From Enoplolaimus lenunculus (Eukaryota; Nematoda; Enoplea; Enoplida; Thoracostomopsidae), in contig JASANG010003930.1 in NCBI GenBank assembly GCA_030248215.1, positions 124,001 through 188,000 on the forward strand: DNA of 64,000 nucleotides, in the 5' to 3' direction. Each line of letters begins with the position of its first letter. Within the stretch, counting starts at the first letter, position 1. The notes beneath the pieces were generated by a model. It did no database searches. It had not been told where the DNA came from and saw only the letters and a list, made by a program, of their open reading frames with translations. Of the stretch, positions 44,449-57,292 are shown piece after piece. A program made the position numbers and the translations under genes.

Positions 44449-46847
44449 ATGAAATAGTTTTGTCTTAACTGTCTTTACTTCCGTTGCTGCGTTTGTTTTT
44501 TTGTTCAGTCTCGAACACGTGGATCGGAAAACCTGTAATGTTACAAATAAGAAATAAACAGACTTCGTTGGTAATTGATTGGCTGGTATTAATCTTTCCT
44601 CTATATTTGCGTATGCGCAGCAATTGCGCAGCGTCAACTTTCTGCTGCACTTAAGAAATGCATGAAAAAACGCAAGCTAGGAATAGTATGCGATTGAAAT
44701 AGAAAACTCACCAGCAGGGTTAAACTCTTCTACGGAGCCAAAATTTTTTGTGACGGGGCTGAGCATCTGACCCAGGCCTCACAGTTAGTACGAATCCAGA
44801 AAACCATCATTTCAGGGACACAACTTGCCGGCAAATTCGGGCGGTTATTGATCACCTTTAATTTTAAATTTTGCAACATCGTTGAACAACCACAAAAACA
44901 TCGCTGTTCAAGTGGCTAAAAACTTTTGAAATGTTTCAAATATTTCTGTTTGACTGTATCAAAGTGTCGCATTAATTAAATCAGTAGCATCAAAGTTTTG
45001 CATTGACAGTAGCTATCACTTCAGTAGAGTCGACATTTTTGTAACTTTATTAGTGGTAGCGGTTCTGTATAACACTTTTACATGGGCCCTTTTCATTGAG
45101 ATCAAATTAAAACTGTGGCTAGTTTGCCATATTTGTTTGCAACCATGATTGTTAATACACGTACGGTTTTGACATAATCTCTAATCTGAAACAAGTTATT
45201 CGATTGAAAGCCAAATCTTTTATCGCAAGCAATACTATGCAAGAACAAACTAAAAGGTGGCACAGCGTTCGAAATTAATAGGAGGTACCCGCTTATTTCG
45301 TTCATGAGATATTTTCAATCATATATACAAATTCAGCAACTTACATCAGAATTTTTAAAGTCCAATCTGAGAGTAGTGTGTACTGAGTGTTGAGTTTTAA
45401 CAAATGTAGCAGATAAACTTCAGCAAAGGCGCCAAAAAACAGCTGGCTCCTCCAGTAAGTCGGCACCCACAACACCACTGATCCAAATTAATTATTGTTT
45501 AGCAATTGTTTGGCTTGAATTGCCACAGGGTCCATCTTTACACTCCTTCATATTAATATGCCTGTGATTGGCCGAATTTTTTGAACAGTAGAATACTATA
45601 TCGGACAGTGATTGGTCAATAGTTTTGTAGGACATTTTCATTGGCGTCAGCATTATTCAGTGTCTTCGAATGGCGTGATTTGCTGCGTGCCGGAATGAGA
45701 AACGTTTTGATTTTCCGAAAAACGAGTTAGGCGCCGTTGCTACGGCGGTGAGCCACTCCGACAATTCGTTCCGTGGTTAGTCATATTGGCGATATTCCTA
45801 AAAGGATGGCGTGGCTAAGGCGACATATATTAAATTTAAAGTTTTTGTGTGCCCTGCTACCTTCTTTTTACTGTTAATTACAATCGTGCGTCAGGTCTAA
45901 CCGACCATTTCATGTTTTATTGTTTAAAATGCTATCTCACACTTAAATTACATTCTAGCCTTGATCTTGGGTAAATTATTCATTTCAGAATATTACATTC
46001 AGTGTAATACCAAATATTGCCACGTTTCACATCGTAGTTTTGATATAAAATTTCCAGTTGGCTATGAAAATATTTCATCATTTTAGTAGACAAGTAATCG
46101 GTTAATAGAGTATTTCATGAAACCACTCTCCGCTGCCAAATCCATTTTCCATACACTCACTTGAAAAATTGTAAAATAAAACTTTTCATCTTGGTTTTAG
46201 TTCGTCCGATAGACGTGTAAAATTGTTTTTAAAAATAATCCCTGTCTAGAACTGTTAAGATCATACAAATCATGCTATTTATTTCGTATTTCCAATTTAC
46301 CAAAAATGTAAAACCTTGTCAACCTTACATGCGTGTAGGTGTTGGCTATTCAATTTGATTTAGACGAATTATTTTTGATTTTTTAAAATTACATATCGCT
46401 TATGATTTCAATATATTAAAGTTGAACGCAACATTGCCCTATCTATAGGATTTACGCTGTATTGTCACTAGTTAAGCCATTATCTAAATGAACAATATTA
46501 TTAATTTTTCATTGCCAGATACGTCATCTTATACGTTTTGTGCTACAATTTCTCACACCCACGTTGCTTGAAACAAATGGGTAAATTTTTAAGGTTCCTA
46601 CGGTATAAAAAACCTAAAAAATGAAAACCTGTATTGACCCACGGAAATTTTCTATTTGTGATTCTTAATACGAACTGGTATTCCAAACTGTTGTCGTATG
46701 CTCTCACACACATTTAAACAATAGAATTAACCGGTAATGGATAAAATTACCTGTGTATTCATTCTCTGACCAGGAGAAACTTATATATTATCTAAGTAGC
46801 GAAATTGACAATTATATATATACTCAAATTTCGAATTTTAACCTCTA
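44449..46847. other. No gene seen
   Basis: AT-rich spacer. A decayed GCCCGTAGCC-type patch lies near 44735-44790. Around 45430-45455 a short stretch between CTTCAG and GTAAGT (31 nt) has consensus splice sites but is too small to judge. Confidence 0.35.
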
Positions 46848-46968
46848 CTCGTTTACGGATTCTAATAAGGAATATATATACTCCTATTGATTAAGAGTCT
46901 GAATAGAGCACCGTACCCCGTCTCTTATTTCCATTCCTTATTACTCCGGACACTTCAGTAACGTTACA
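46848..46968. mobile_element. Remnant of a CTGTAGTGACCCGAATAA-family element
   Basis: CTCGTTTACGGATTCTAATAAGG, ACTCCTATTGATTAAGAGTC and ATTCCTTATTACTCCGGACAC follow the right-hand part of the family. Confidence 0.5.
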
Positions 46969-48667
46969 AACATAAGTCAAGCTTTACAGAAACCAAATCT
47001 AAATGCCTTTTGAGATGAAAAAACGACACCTACCTAGTCATGAGATACGCCAAAATTAGACACCAGGCATATAAGTGCAAAAGCGCACGAAAATTTCAAT
47101 TTAAACAATTCCCTGTAATGGACAGCACGGCACGCTCAATGGAAGTCCACATAGCATACTGGTTTGGTACAACAGCAATGATTATTTTTCAGTCTTCTTA
47201 AACCCGTTGAAATAAATGGTTATTTTGCAGCGAACACTGTATGGATTTCCATGTGCAATAAACTAAAAATTTTGTTACAGAAACCATTCTATAATGTTCA
47301 AAATATTTGACGAAATTGAATACGAGGAAGCAAAAACTATCCCAGATCCTGGAAATAAATTGAAGCTGTGCAGCAGCAGGCTACAACACCTTGCGCGATG
47401 AGCGAAACGTTATTGCAAAAGCTCGAATAAACTTCATTTAAATCAAAGAAAGGAGTAGGAGTGGATATATATTGCCTTCAGGCAATGCGTTCTAATGAGT
47501 CCCAAAGAGCTATTTTGCTAATAAACACAACCCAGTCGCAAATCCTGAAATTTTGGATGCAGGTGACTACGCGATATATGATACTGAAAAAAGTTCACAA
47601 GCGAAGCTAGATCCCTAACGCAACTTTAGTATATACTAAATAATGGTATGTACAATATATACGTTCGAACCCCTTGTCAGGGACTGGACTAAGCCTGGGT
47701 GGCCCCTCGTTTGCCAACCGTCAGTGACACAGCTGCTATTTAAGGGAAAGCATTCATCTGATGCTATTAATGAAAACAGTAGACCGTATAAAACCGCGTT
47801 CAGGTATATCATGTGGCAGTTTCTTATTTACAATCGCCTCCGTAGACTTAAAATTTGAAGCGTGGGTGTCGACTACGAAAATGACTCTTTTTCAATGATT
47901 TTCGATGCATTTACGATACTAAACTTAGTTCAAATCGCAAACTTTTCCATAGTGCAAGAAAGAGAGCGATAGAGGAATATATTATCTCCTCTTGAAATTC
48001 CTGAAGTGACACGAAAAAAACGCTTTCAACAGGCGTTGAAATAACTTTCTGGATACTATAAAGATTCAGGAATATACAATTGATTTTAATGCATAAAGTT
48101 ATACCCTGTCGAACTAAGATCTTGGTTCATCCGCCTGAAACAAATTTTGAGAATAAAATAAAGTTGCGATAAAGAACGCGACAGACGTTTATCGCGTGAT
48201 TAAACTTGAATAATTTAATTGCGTACCTACAATACGGACGTCAATAGCAAAAGTTAAAATGTCAGAATGAAAAGCTGTGTGTAGGTGAACATTTGAGTTT
48301 GTGGAGGCGTCTGGTCGATAAATTGGCGAAATTTAAATGAACATAATTGCAAGCCGCGTTTGAGCACTGAAGACACTTGGCAAATGCAGAAAAGTTCCAT
48401 TGGGTGCCGTGAACGCACTTCATATAAAGTAAAAACAAAAATTTGTCAAATATAAAAAGAAAAGGCCTTCTAGTCGAACAGAATTAGTCGAGTGTACACC
48501 AGTGAGTCCATATTAAATATTTTATATCTTCGTTCCTGCCGAAAACGGAATTAACCGAAACAGCACTCATCCATATCAGACAGCGTAGTTTTACGCAATG
48601 AATATCTATTTAAGCATTGCGTAACGCACCGAATGATACAAGCCAGAACTCTGTTTTTCTGCCGGAG
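46969..48667. other. No gene seen
   Basis: AT-rich spacer. Some good acceptor-like words occur (near 47189 on plus, near 47585 and 48133 on minus), but none is followed by a convincing exon. The 71-residue frame at 47643-47858 has no support. Confidence 0.35.
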
Positions 48668-48917
48668 CTACACTCAAAATAATATTTCTGATATTTAAGA
48701 AAAAATTTCTTGCATTTAAGAAATATAATTAGCAGGTGCACTTGAAAAGTATTTCTGTTATGACAGAAAAGTTTTCAAAAAAGTTTTGAAATAAAGTCTG
48801 AAAATAAACGTTTTCCAGTTACTTTAAGAAAAATTGTCTTACATATCAGAAAAACTTTTCAGATTTGAAACAGAGAATACTTTTCTAAATAAATTCAGAA
48901 ATAATTTTTGTGTGCAG
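48668..48917. mobile_element. Miniature inverted-repeat element with CTRCACWCAAAAATWATTTCTG ends
   Basis: The left end CTACACTCAAAATAATATTT pairs with the right end read inward (CTGCACACAAAAATTATTTC). The 250-bp inside is very AT-rich, with repeated TTTCTGA/TCAGAAA and TTAAGAAA words that give much secondary pairing. This is the only copy seen. Confidence 0.6.
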
Positions 48918-49316
48918 GACCAGAGGCAGACCCCCGGTTGTACAATGCTGTTTGCGTCCTTTGGTTAAATTGCGTTTCTAACAAATTAAACGACGTGTAC
49001 CTGTAACAAAATGCTAGTGGCGAACGTTTAAACTGCATTGGTCATACGCGTATGTATTTAAAATCGAATTGCTGGGAAAACCGCCGAATAAGTAGTGGTA
49101 TTACAGGATAGAAAAATTCCATAACAAAATGAAGAAGTCACTCGTGAATTGTTTCCGTGAGAGAAGTAAAAATTCTCCAGTGATTTTTCCGTTGCGCGAA
49201 AATCCGCTGGCGGATTCTTTCCGGGAAGTAACAGCCGCGGGGAACATTGCCGCTGTTACACCGGATCTCACTAAATAGTAAAAAATATTCTTGTGAAAAA
49301 GGATTATTGCAATCTT

Positions 49317-49441
49317 GGTCCATGTATGGAACAGGGCCGAATCAATAGACTCATCCTTACTTTTAGGCTCAGGCTTAGGCTTACGCTTACGAATATGATT
49401 GTCATACTGCTACTGTTCTGGCAATGTTCTAAACATGGACC
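49317..49441 (+). mobile_element. TTAGGC-bearing miniature element, family 1, short copy
   Basis: The left end GGTCCATGTATGGAACAGGG pairs with the right end ATGTTCTAAACATGGACC. A small TTAGGC-like array lies at 49362-49392, then CATACTGCTACTGTTCTGGC. The AAGCTTAAGC block of longer copies is missing, so this copy is internally shortened to about 125 bp. Confidence 0.75.
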
Positions 49442-50539
49442 GTAATCTTAACTGTTACACTGAATTTTTATTTAATCAAACTCCAAAAATGCTAATTATA
49501 GGCAAAAGTTTTGAGTTGCAAACAACAACCTGTCATAGGCACTTGATAATTTTACAGAAACCGAGTCTTTTGAATCGATGCGCAGTCATCTATGCATAAT
49601 TGATTAATTTTGTTGAATGGCCTCAATTTTGTGCCGGTTTTCATTCAGTAAAACTAGCGACCAACTCTGTATAAAGTATATCTGTTTGTGTCAACACGTC
49701 ATTTTCAGATCACGTCGGGCAAAAGATACGCCCTCTTCGGAATCGTTCGTAGAAACGATAATAAATCAGTTTTATACGGTCAAAATCAACGTGGTGCATT
49801 GGACAGATCAAAATGATTTTTGATAGCTTGCAAAATCCTTCCTTGAAATGAAATACAATACCGAACTCAGATTCCATATTTCACAATATGTGCATGTTCA
49901 TTGCGTAAGTAATCCAATTTTCATTTTATTTGTTTGCTTTCGAGGGCGGTGGGAACCTGTTGTATGTAAGCCCTATTCATGCGTGCGAGTTTTTGCAGCG
50001 AGAACTTGCATTTTGCAGGTGTAGGTTTGCTAGGAAAACCTTGCATTTTACGAGCTTCTGCTCCGTTTGACGTGTATTAAAATATTGAAAATTTTTTAAG
50101 ACACTGTTTAGAGGCCATGTTTGCATCACTGGACCAAAATGGTTTTAAGCATCTAGAGTATTGATTGGCATCGCGGGCTGGTAATTGTTTTGAAGCGCAA
50201 TTTTCCACCAAAAAATTTTCTAAGGGAAACACATTGTAAGCTTTGGGACCTAACCATTTTTTTTTACAAAAAAATTTCTGAGGGGGAACATTGTAATGTA
50301 GAAACTTTACCATTTTGTCGCGAAAAAAGTTCTGACGGTGGGATAGCGTACGCTCGAGCGCGAGCCTCTGAATCCGCTAGCGTCTGCCTGCTTTCCCACA
50401 AGACCGCAATAGAGTAGGTAGGCTTAAATTTTAAACTAAGTTTTTTCTTAGGCTTAGGATTAAGCTATGTTTTAGAATTGTGTTTATTACGCTGAAGAGC
50501 TTTGAACCTGGGAATATGTCTTGGTGGTTACATTGCTAA
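49442..50539. other. No gene seen; partial TTAGGC element near 50390-50470
   Basis: 50395-50470 has CAAGACCGCAATAGAGTAGG, AAATTTTAAACTAAG and TTCTTAGGCTTAGGATTAAG, the left half of family 1. The preceding 50050-50390 has two mutually similar AAAATTTTCTAAGGG/AAATTTCTGAGGGGG patches of unknown nature. Confidence 0.4.
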
Positions 50540-50830
50540 AAGTAAATTATGTCCATATCTTCAGGACCAACTCAAGTCTTAATGTATTGGAACATAACGG
50601 CGATTTAGCTCCTCAACCATTTTGATGATTTGAATTGAATTTTAATTTTTTAAGATTTGAATATATACTTTCACTTTCTGTAATCTACGGACTACTGCAG
50701 ACCAAAAATGAATTTTCAACAGTTCAGAAATCAATAATTTTTTCATGTATATTACTGTATAAAAGTGACACGCTGAGTTAAATTGCTTTATTTTTTGCGT
50801 TTTATGACTGGTTTACAGCACCTAATTTAC
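50540..50830 (-). repeat. Dispersed repeat, inverted partner of 20440-20740
   Basis: Reverse complement aligns along its length with 20440-20740 at about 80% by eye. No frame recognised. Confidence 0.7.
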
Positions 50831-51900
50831 TATTAATATTTTAATTACTTTTGATTAAAAATAAAAACCAACATTATTCAGCTCTTTTTCCATCAAACGA
50901 ACGGAGCTGTTTATTGTCTACATGGAACAACTATAAGCCCAGATATACATGCTAACAGTTAGCACAAAGATTTTGTAAACGAAAGAAATATTTTAATTTT
51001 CTAATAGATTAAGGTGGTGCTATACTTGTCGCGCGGTGACATCCACTTAGAAAATTTTGTTTCAAACGTATAGCATCATCTTATGCCTACAAAATCTCAA
51101 ACCCAAAAAATGAAGCATGCGAACACTAAACTACATTTCATACACAAGGTTCACTGAGGGACTGAGCTTATGACAGTATCTAACAAGGTGCAAGAAAAGA
51201 AGTGTTTTCAAAAGCATACTGAATTATAAAAACTTTTCTGGCAGTAATCATGATTGGAGAAAAGACCAAAGTCAAACAGCTCAAAATTAACAGATAATAT
51301 ACACCAAAAACCATATGTAATGACAAAAATTGTCTAGAATTTAATTCAATAATCTGACTAAGGTTTGAATACAGAATTTCTTTTCGTCAGCTCTAGGTAC
51401 TTTAGTGCTGAAACAATGCAAATTATTCCAAAAAATTTTACACAATAGCGTTTCAAATTACCAGCGGATATCCGGATACATATTTCATTTCGAATTTTAT
51501 ATCCGAATATTTTGCATATCAAACGTATATTATTTAAGATATATGATTCACAAGTCCTGAATTTATTGATGTTATACAGGTGCGTTGCCAAAGGAAGGGA
51601 AGGGTCTTAGCCTCCTTATACATAATTCAAAATCGCTTGTATTCAAGCCTGCAGATATCAAATTACACAAGTATGGTCTAAATTTTTGGAGGTCACGTTT
51701 GGTTTGGAGCTGCACAAGTGTCCATTTCGAGAAAGCACACAGATGCAACCGCAGATGATAAGTTACCTGCAAGACCTGTGGACCTTCTGACCCGCGACCC
51801 GTCTAAACGGTTACACGCGAATAATGCATTGCACTGTATGGATGCTTGCCGGCAGAATACGAGTCGACATATAATCGAATAAATGAAGTTTAAGATGCGT
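50831..51900. other. No gene seen
   Basis: AT-rich spacer. A patch at 51463-51515 has ATATCCGGATACATA-type words related to the CGGATATCC elements. No supported exon. Confidence 0.35.
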
Positions 51901-51975
51901 GCTAGGTGGCGTTGTGGTACAGTGTTCGCTTAAGGATTCGCATGCTTGAAGTCGATCCATGCTCGGAAGGTTTGC
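51901..51975 (+). repeat. tRNA-derived sequence (pseudo-tRNA or SINE head)
   Basis: GGTGGCGTTGTGGTACAGTG, then TTCGCTTAAGGATTCGCATG, then GAAGTCGATCC: a 5' half, an anticodon-arm-like middle and a B-box-like GTCGATCC in tRNA order and spacing. Pairing in the acceptor and T arms is poor, so it is not a working tRNA. A second, poorer tRNA-like patch lies near 52885-52955. Confidence 0.35.
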
Positions 51976-52384
51976 GTTTCCAGTTACTTTGTAATAAGTT
52001 CTGAAGTTCCTCGCCGTGCCTAACCTAACTGACATCGTCTATTTAAAACTGCTTAATTGCCTTTACTATTTCAGGTGCCAATAAAGGTGTTGTCGGACGA
52101 ATAATATAACATGCCTTAACCATGCTTACTTGTCAATATCGGTTTCGAAAACGGACGTACTGGGAAACCTCAGTGGTACACATTTTATTAGCTTAAATAG
52201 CAACAGAGGTAAATGAGAGCTAAAAACTATTTAATTGATTGTTTAGACAGGCGCTGCAAACCATCTTCAACAAAATCTTTCATTACACCACAAATATTCT
52301 GCGATTTAATAATTTATTTATCATTGACGTTTTTATTTGGGCTTTAGCCTAACTTCGTGCTTTAGCCTTACGATTTTTAATGAC

Positions 52385-52553
52385 ACGGCCTGGAAGCGGG
52401 CGCATAGCTAGAGTGGGATTAGAGGAAAGGACTCAGCTCACTCTTGGAAATCCCTAAAAAAATTTTCAACCTTGCTTGTAGTAAGCCGTCGAAAACGCTT
52501 TTATGCCTCTCCTGAAAATTTAACCCCTAGCAAGGTGAGTTGGTTACGGGCCT
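52385..52553. mobile_element. GCCCGTAGCC-family element
   Basis: It starts near GGCGCATAGCTAGAGTGGG, includes AGGACTCAGCTCACTCTTGG, ATTTTCAACCTTGCTTGTAG and TATGCCTCTCCTGAAAATTT, and ends AGCAAGGTGAGTTGGTTACG plus GGCC. Length is about 170 bp. Confidence 0.65.
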
Positions 52554-53860
52554 ACCTGGAGGTCTTTTGTAATTCAAAGCTGAGCTTTGCTGGGTTTCGG
52601 CAATCCGCTTGTGACAATATTTTGACTGTCTCGACATTATCAGAAGGGAGTCGGGACAAAAGATAAAAAATTACGCAGAATAAATAGTAGGATATATGTG
52701 TTTGTGTTATTGTTATAGTGTTGTAATTTATGTTTGCGATGCTATAAAAACACAACGCGATATGTCTTTACGTCCACGTTGAGACTACCCAACTTCAGTG
52801 GTATTTCAACATCGCGTACACAAATTAATGTAAATTACGCATAAAACGGCGTCACGCCTTACTCAGAACCAGATATTTTTTGCAGCAGCGCGAGCAGTTT
52901 AACGGAGATGGTCCATTAATCTTGTGTAGTTTTGAGACAGGTTCGATACCGGGATCGCCTCTAAGCCCGTTCTTAACGACAAGCGTGTGAAGAATTCTTA
53001 TAAAATGTTAAATTTGAAGCCATTCTTACAGCTGTCAACTCCAAAATGAATCGTACATTATTAACAAAGTTCACTAGAAAAGGATGTTCAGCCATTCAGT
53101 GAATTAATAAATTAGCCCCGAGACGGCTGAAAATTTATAAAGAAGAACAGCAAAAATTATTTTTTTGTCGAATTTTATAACAAAAAATTGTGATTATGTG
53201 TTTTTTGCATATAAAAATGGTTTTGAAAACATTAGAGAATGCGACAATATATGGAAAGAAACTGACATAACTCATCGTATCGGCAGCAAATATATCGTGA
53301 ATGACTGTTTTATATGGTGTCGCTAAATTCGGAATTTTAGCACATCGAAATAGTATTGATATTTGTAATTAGTCAAGCGGAATTTTCCGCATTTATAATT
53401 CCTTTTAAGTAACACAATGCTACCTATATTTTAACTTCAAAATATTTAACTACTGGAGCTTAAGCTTTAATTTTTGTTGCACTGCATCCAAAACAGTTTT
53501 ATAGTATGTTTCAATTCGGGTTTATAACGCGTTCTCGTCATGTTTGCGGCAGTTGGCACTGAGTTTAAAATGCGACGAAGCGGCCCATAGTACGGGCGGG
53601 GCAGATTGTCTTCCTTATGACGCAGGCCGCTTCATATAGGGTAAAAATCAGTTGTCGCTAAATTTCATTAAAGTTCACGCAGCTGCTGAATTTAATGTTT
53701 TATATAAGCTTTGTTTTTCGAAATACTGCGAAACATTAACACAAATTTGTTTACGCGATTTGCTTTTATTAACAGGTCTAGAATTTGTAAAGTGTTAAAA
53801 TTCGCCCATAAATTAGACAGTTATCAGTTAGCACGAATAGAACAAGCAGTCGCATCTGAT
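52554..53860. other. Spacer upstream of the collagen gene
   Basis: No exon supported. The tRNA-like patch near 52885-52955 is noted under the preceding tRNA-derived repeat. The last several hundred bases must contain the collagen promoter. Confidence 0.4.
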
Positions 53861-53869
53861 ATATAAATA
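53861..53869 (+). promoter_or_regulatory. Putative TATA box of the collagen gene
   Basis: ATATAAATA lies about 60 bp before the collagen start codon, a sensible distance for a TATA box with a short leader. Confidence 0.35.
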
Positions 53870-53921
53870 TTTACTTCAATTAAGAATTAATCGCGTAGTA
53901 AACCAGCATAAACTAAAAATA

Positions 53922-56695
53922 ATGATTGAGCCCTCAAACTTTGCCAAACGATCGGCAAATTTGCGCTTTGCTGCGTTCCTTGCAATTGTTTGCAGTACAG
54001 CTGCTGTTACGGCATGTTTGCTGGCATTTCCAGCTTTATTTTCAATGGTTCATCAGTTACAAACTGAGGTTGAGCATGAAGCAACATTTTGTCGGGTAAG
54101 TCATGCAGTTTCAGTTCCGTGTTAACTGGGCCTGCCTGCTAAAACCTAATGGTAAACATAAGCCTAAAAATAACTCTAATAGCCGGAGCCTAAACCTATA
54201 TTTTAACTTACCAGTTTCTAAGTTTTAAGTTCCTATATCTACCGTTGGGCAGGCCCTATAATTAACAAGGACCCAGTTTGTAATGTAAAACCCACAATTC
54301 GCTCAACGTCTGTACGCTCTTCAGTGATGTATTTATTGTTGACAACTGTGGGGGCTCTAGAGAAAGGGAACATAGGATAATTAAAAGTCAAAAACATGGT
54401 GTAACCGGATATCCGTTTGTGTTCCCAGTACAAACCGGTGGCGGTTTCCGTACATCGGAAATTTCGGTTACTTATTTATACCCATAGTTGTAAATAGCTT
54501 AAGGATCATTCAGGTTTTTGTGTATAAGTATGTCGCAGTAGTTTGAACCAAAAAGAAACAAAAATGCTTGTAAATATTAACAAATCTTGCATGCATTCGC
54601 TATATTTCAATACATGTTCAGAAATTCCAGTGAATATATGCAGCCCTCAAATGCACTGCAAAAACAAAACATCTTTTAAACGTTTAAAATCTACTTGTAA
54701 TTAATATCCGTTTTCTGTTTCCGCTATTTCGATAGGTATACAATGAATACTTTTAACTGTTTAACAATTCTTATGCACGGTTTAAACTCTATCTGATAGT
54801 CAGCTATGGCTGGGTCGCAGAGTGACGCAGCTTAAGTCGGCATCTGACTTTAAGTCAATTTTCACTGCATAGTCAGGACAAGTAGCTGTAAAATAGTGTC
54901 GATTTCTGTCAACGTCGATTAATCTGGCAAACAGGTTAAATCTTTGCTGACGATAACATCTGTGGCCAATGTTACTTTAAGAGGCGTAACAGTAAATTAA
55001 GCGTATTCCTAAACCTAAGCCTAAGCCTAAGCGTTGTAAAAATGAGTTCCTAAGCCTAAACCTAAGCCTAAGCCTAAGCCTACGCCAAAAAATATAATCT
55101 AGAATCTAAACCTACTCTTTTATAGACTCACCAGAAATCTGGACGACCCTTAAAGTAACATGGGCCACATCAATGATAGAACTACAGAATTTAAGTAAAA
55201 TACCATCCTGCCTGTTTTAGGCACGGTCTCGAGATCTCTGGAAACGTTTTGTTGACATAAAAACGGCGTCTGTGGACGAGTTCTACGTTGCAACAACCGA
55301 TAAATTTGTGGTTCCAAACACAATTCTTGAAAGCTTAATGGGTCTTCAACAGCACGAACTACAAAAGCGACAAATTTACGGACACATTCAACCGCTTCCG
55401 GTGTACGGCACCAGCGAACAACAGTCCTATTATCCTGAACCAGTATATGGAAATCAAGGGCAAACCAGCTACGTGTCACCGCCACAACCACAAGAACTGT
55501 TCTGTAAGTCGCATCATAGCAATAAAATATTATGAACTGAACTTTGTAGTTTAATAGATGGTTTGAAAACGATTTCATAACCTTTTCGCACACAGGTACC
55601 CTCACTTGGCCAGCATATCTTTCCCTCAACAGGCAAATTTTACACGAATTAAGACTTGGCCCATGTATAGAGATGGACGCTCCATTTTCCGCGAGATTTA
55701 GGCAAATCTTTAGACTTATTTTTTGCTTTAAATGCTCTTTCTCAGACTGGGTCTTTGGTTTAAGCTTAGATTTATGCTTAGGATTACGCTTATATCTGCT
55801 GTGTTAAAGTTACATGAACAATCACTAACAGATAATAGGTACGACACACAACTGAGAACTCAATTTTGTATTTTAAACGAGTTGTTTTCTTCCGATGTTA
55901 TTTGCCACTGAAAATAACGCAATTTATAAAAGCACTCGTGTGATTTTAATCATGAATCAACGGAAATAGCATTCGGCGCTACTAGGATTTTGACAACCAT
56001 GGATAGTACTGCGTGTTTGTAAGCATATTGCCAATTTAAGTGTTCTAATATACAATAATATAATGGGTAATGGTCTCCAACTACTTTTAAAAGGTTATTT
56101 CATTTCAGGCTGCACTTGTCATGTCGGAGAACCTGGATATCGAGGGCCGCCAGGCCGGCCTGGTCGCCCAGGTATAGCAGGAAATATGGGAAGACCAGGC
56201 TCAAACGGTAGACCAGCGCACATGACAATTCCGACGAACATATTCCCGCCACAATGCGAATGCAAAGCGGACAACGGCCCTAGAGGTCCGTCAGGCCCAA
56301 AAGGCGTTCCAGGCCGTCCTGGATCTGACGGTCACCCGGGTAAGGCCGGTCATCCTGGCGGCGACGGGGATATAGGACCTGGCGGTCCGTCTGGTCCACT
56401 TGGTCGACCTGGAGATAAAGGCCCACGCGGTAGTCGGGGAAATTCACAACCAGCAACCGGCAGCCCTGGTAGAGTCGGACGACCTGGTCCTTCTGGATCG
56501 CCTGGACGAAACGGTAAACCTGGTCCCGAAGGCAAGAACGGAGACTATGGTCACCAGGGTTACCCTGGCGAGCCAGGCCGTTTAGGATCGCCTGGAAGCC
56601 GCGGCCGTTCCGGCCAGCCAGGCGATCAAGGATATCAAGGCCCGCCTGGCAGTTGTGATCATTGCCCTCGCAGCCGTCTAGCACCTGGATACTAA
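53922..56695 (+). CDS. Nematode cuticle collagen, 3 exons, 347 residues
   Basis: Exons 53922-54095, 55221-55503 and 56109-56695; the frame closes exactly. Residues 1-80 match the nematode cuticle collagen N-terminal domain: a basic start, a hydrophobic signal-anchor (about 15-45), then LQTEVEHEATFCRARSRD followed by LW. CRARSR is a plausible subtilisin-type processing site. Residues 81-152 form a Tyr/Gln/Pro-rich linker. Then CCTC (153-156), a short Gly-X-Y block (159-188), an interruption with CEC at 202-204, the main Gly-X-Y region (209-332) with one break at 263-269, and CDHC at 335-338 before a short tail. The Cys clusters next to Gly-X-Y blocks are the family's usual trimer cross-link sites. 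The protein would be secreted by the hypodermis and built into the cuticle. Introns 1 and 2 carry miniature elements. Which col subfamily it belongs to was not determined. Confidence 0.93.
54396..54735. mobile_element. GTGTAACC/CGGAAAC-family element in collagen intron 1
   Basis: It starts GGTGTAACCGGATATCCGTT, then CGGTGGCGGTTTCCG, and later AATATCCGTTTTCTGTTTCC near the end; the right terminal TTACACCC is lost. Inner words match 38658-38880 and 43600-43862. Confidence 0.6.
54964..55166 (-). mobile_element. TTAGGC-bearing miniature element, family 2, copy B (203 bp)
   Basis: Reverse-complement partner of 16178-16382. The ends are GGCCAATGTTACTTTAAGAG and GGCCCATGTTACTTTAAGGG (read inward). 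Two GCCTAA arrays (55011-55033 and 55050-55084) flank GTTGTAAAAATGAGTTC. It ends 54 bp before the acceptor of collagen exon 2. Confidence 0.85.
55659..55810 (+). mobile_element. TTAGGC-bearing element, family 1, decayed copy in collagen intron 2
   Basis: The left end GGCCCATGTATAGAGATGG and TTTTCCGCGAGATTTAGGC match the family, followed by CTTTAGACTTATTTTTTGC and TTAGGATTACGCTTATATCTG. The right terminal repeat is not recognisable. Confidence 0.6.
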
Positions 56696-57292
56696 AAGCC
56701 GCACGATAAAAATAGACATTAAACGTAATGAACGTTGAATTATGGTTCAAACTTTGATTTTGTACACATTCTCCTACATGCTTTGAATAGGTTTCCGAAA
56801 AAAACTTGCTTAAGCGTATAAGCCTAATCCTGAGTTTAAACTAAAGCCAAAGCATTAAGCTTAAATGTATGGTGAAAGTGTACAAGAGACCAAACTTTTT
56901 ATATGAAAATGGAATATAATAATTTAATTAGAAAAATAATGTGTTAGCGAAAATAGAGCTTGATACAGATGGACGCTTAAAGTAAATTTAAAGCGCTGAT
57001 TATTGTTTTCAAAGTAGCGCTGAGGATCTGCAGCGAGTACTTTATTCATGTTTTACCTTTAGGATCCTATTGCGTCGCAACTTCTCGACGTCTATATATT
57101 TTGCCCCAAATTCTAATGAGGAAGTGTGATATATATTAGGATGCAACAGTATACTGGTATGACTGACCATTGCCCTCTACCCCTTCGACTATGGGCCCGT
57201 GATAATTCAATCAAAAAACCAAAAATTGTCTGTTCTGGGTCCATGGCACAAGTCTATTGTAGCACGACTTATTTTCTTTTGTTAAACGTTAG
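56696..57292. other. Spacer after the collagen gene
   Basis: A GCCTAA-like run lies near 56820-56870 (AAGCGTATAAGCCTAATCC and variants). No exon supported before 57293. Confidence 0.4.
56718..56723 (+). promoter_or_regulatory. Putative poly(A) signal ATTAAA of the collagen gene
   Basis: ATTAAA begins 23 bp after the collagen stop codon. Confidence 0.35.

Noticed and set aside
49138-49323. Minus-strand frames near the hairpin GTAACAGC...GCTGTTAC
   Set aside because: Two frames look mildly protein-like, but there is no motif, no donor partner, and the palindromic content suggests repeat DNA.
52885-52955. Possible tRNA gene with GGTTCGATACC
   Set aside because: It has a B-box-like word and rough spacing, but the stems do not pair; at best a decayed tRNA-derived repeat.
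55150-56750. Minus-strand frames opposite the collagen gene
   Set aside because: Mirror images of the Gly-X-Y codons and linker; the plus-strand collagen is complete.
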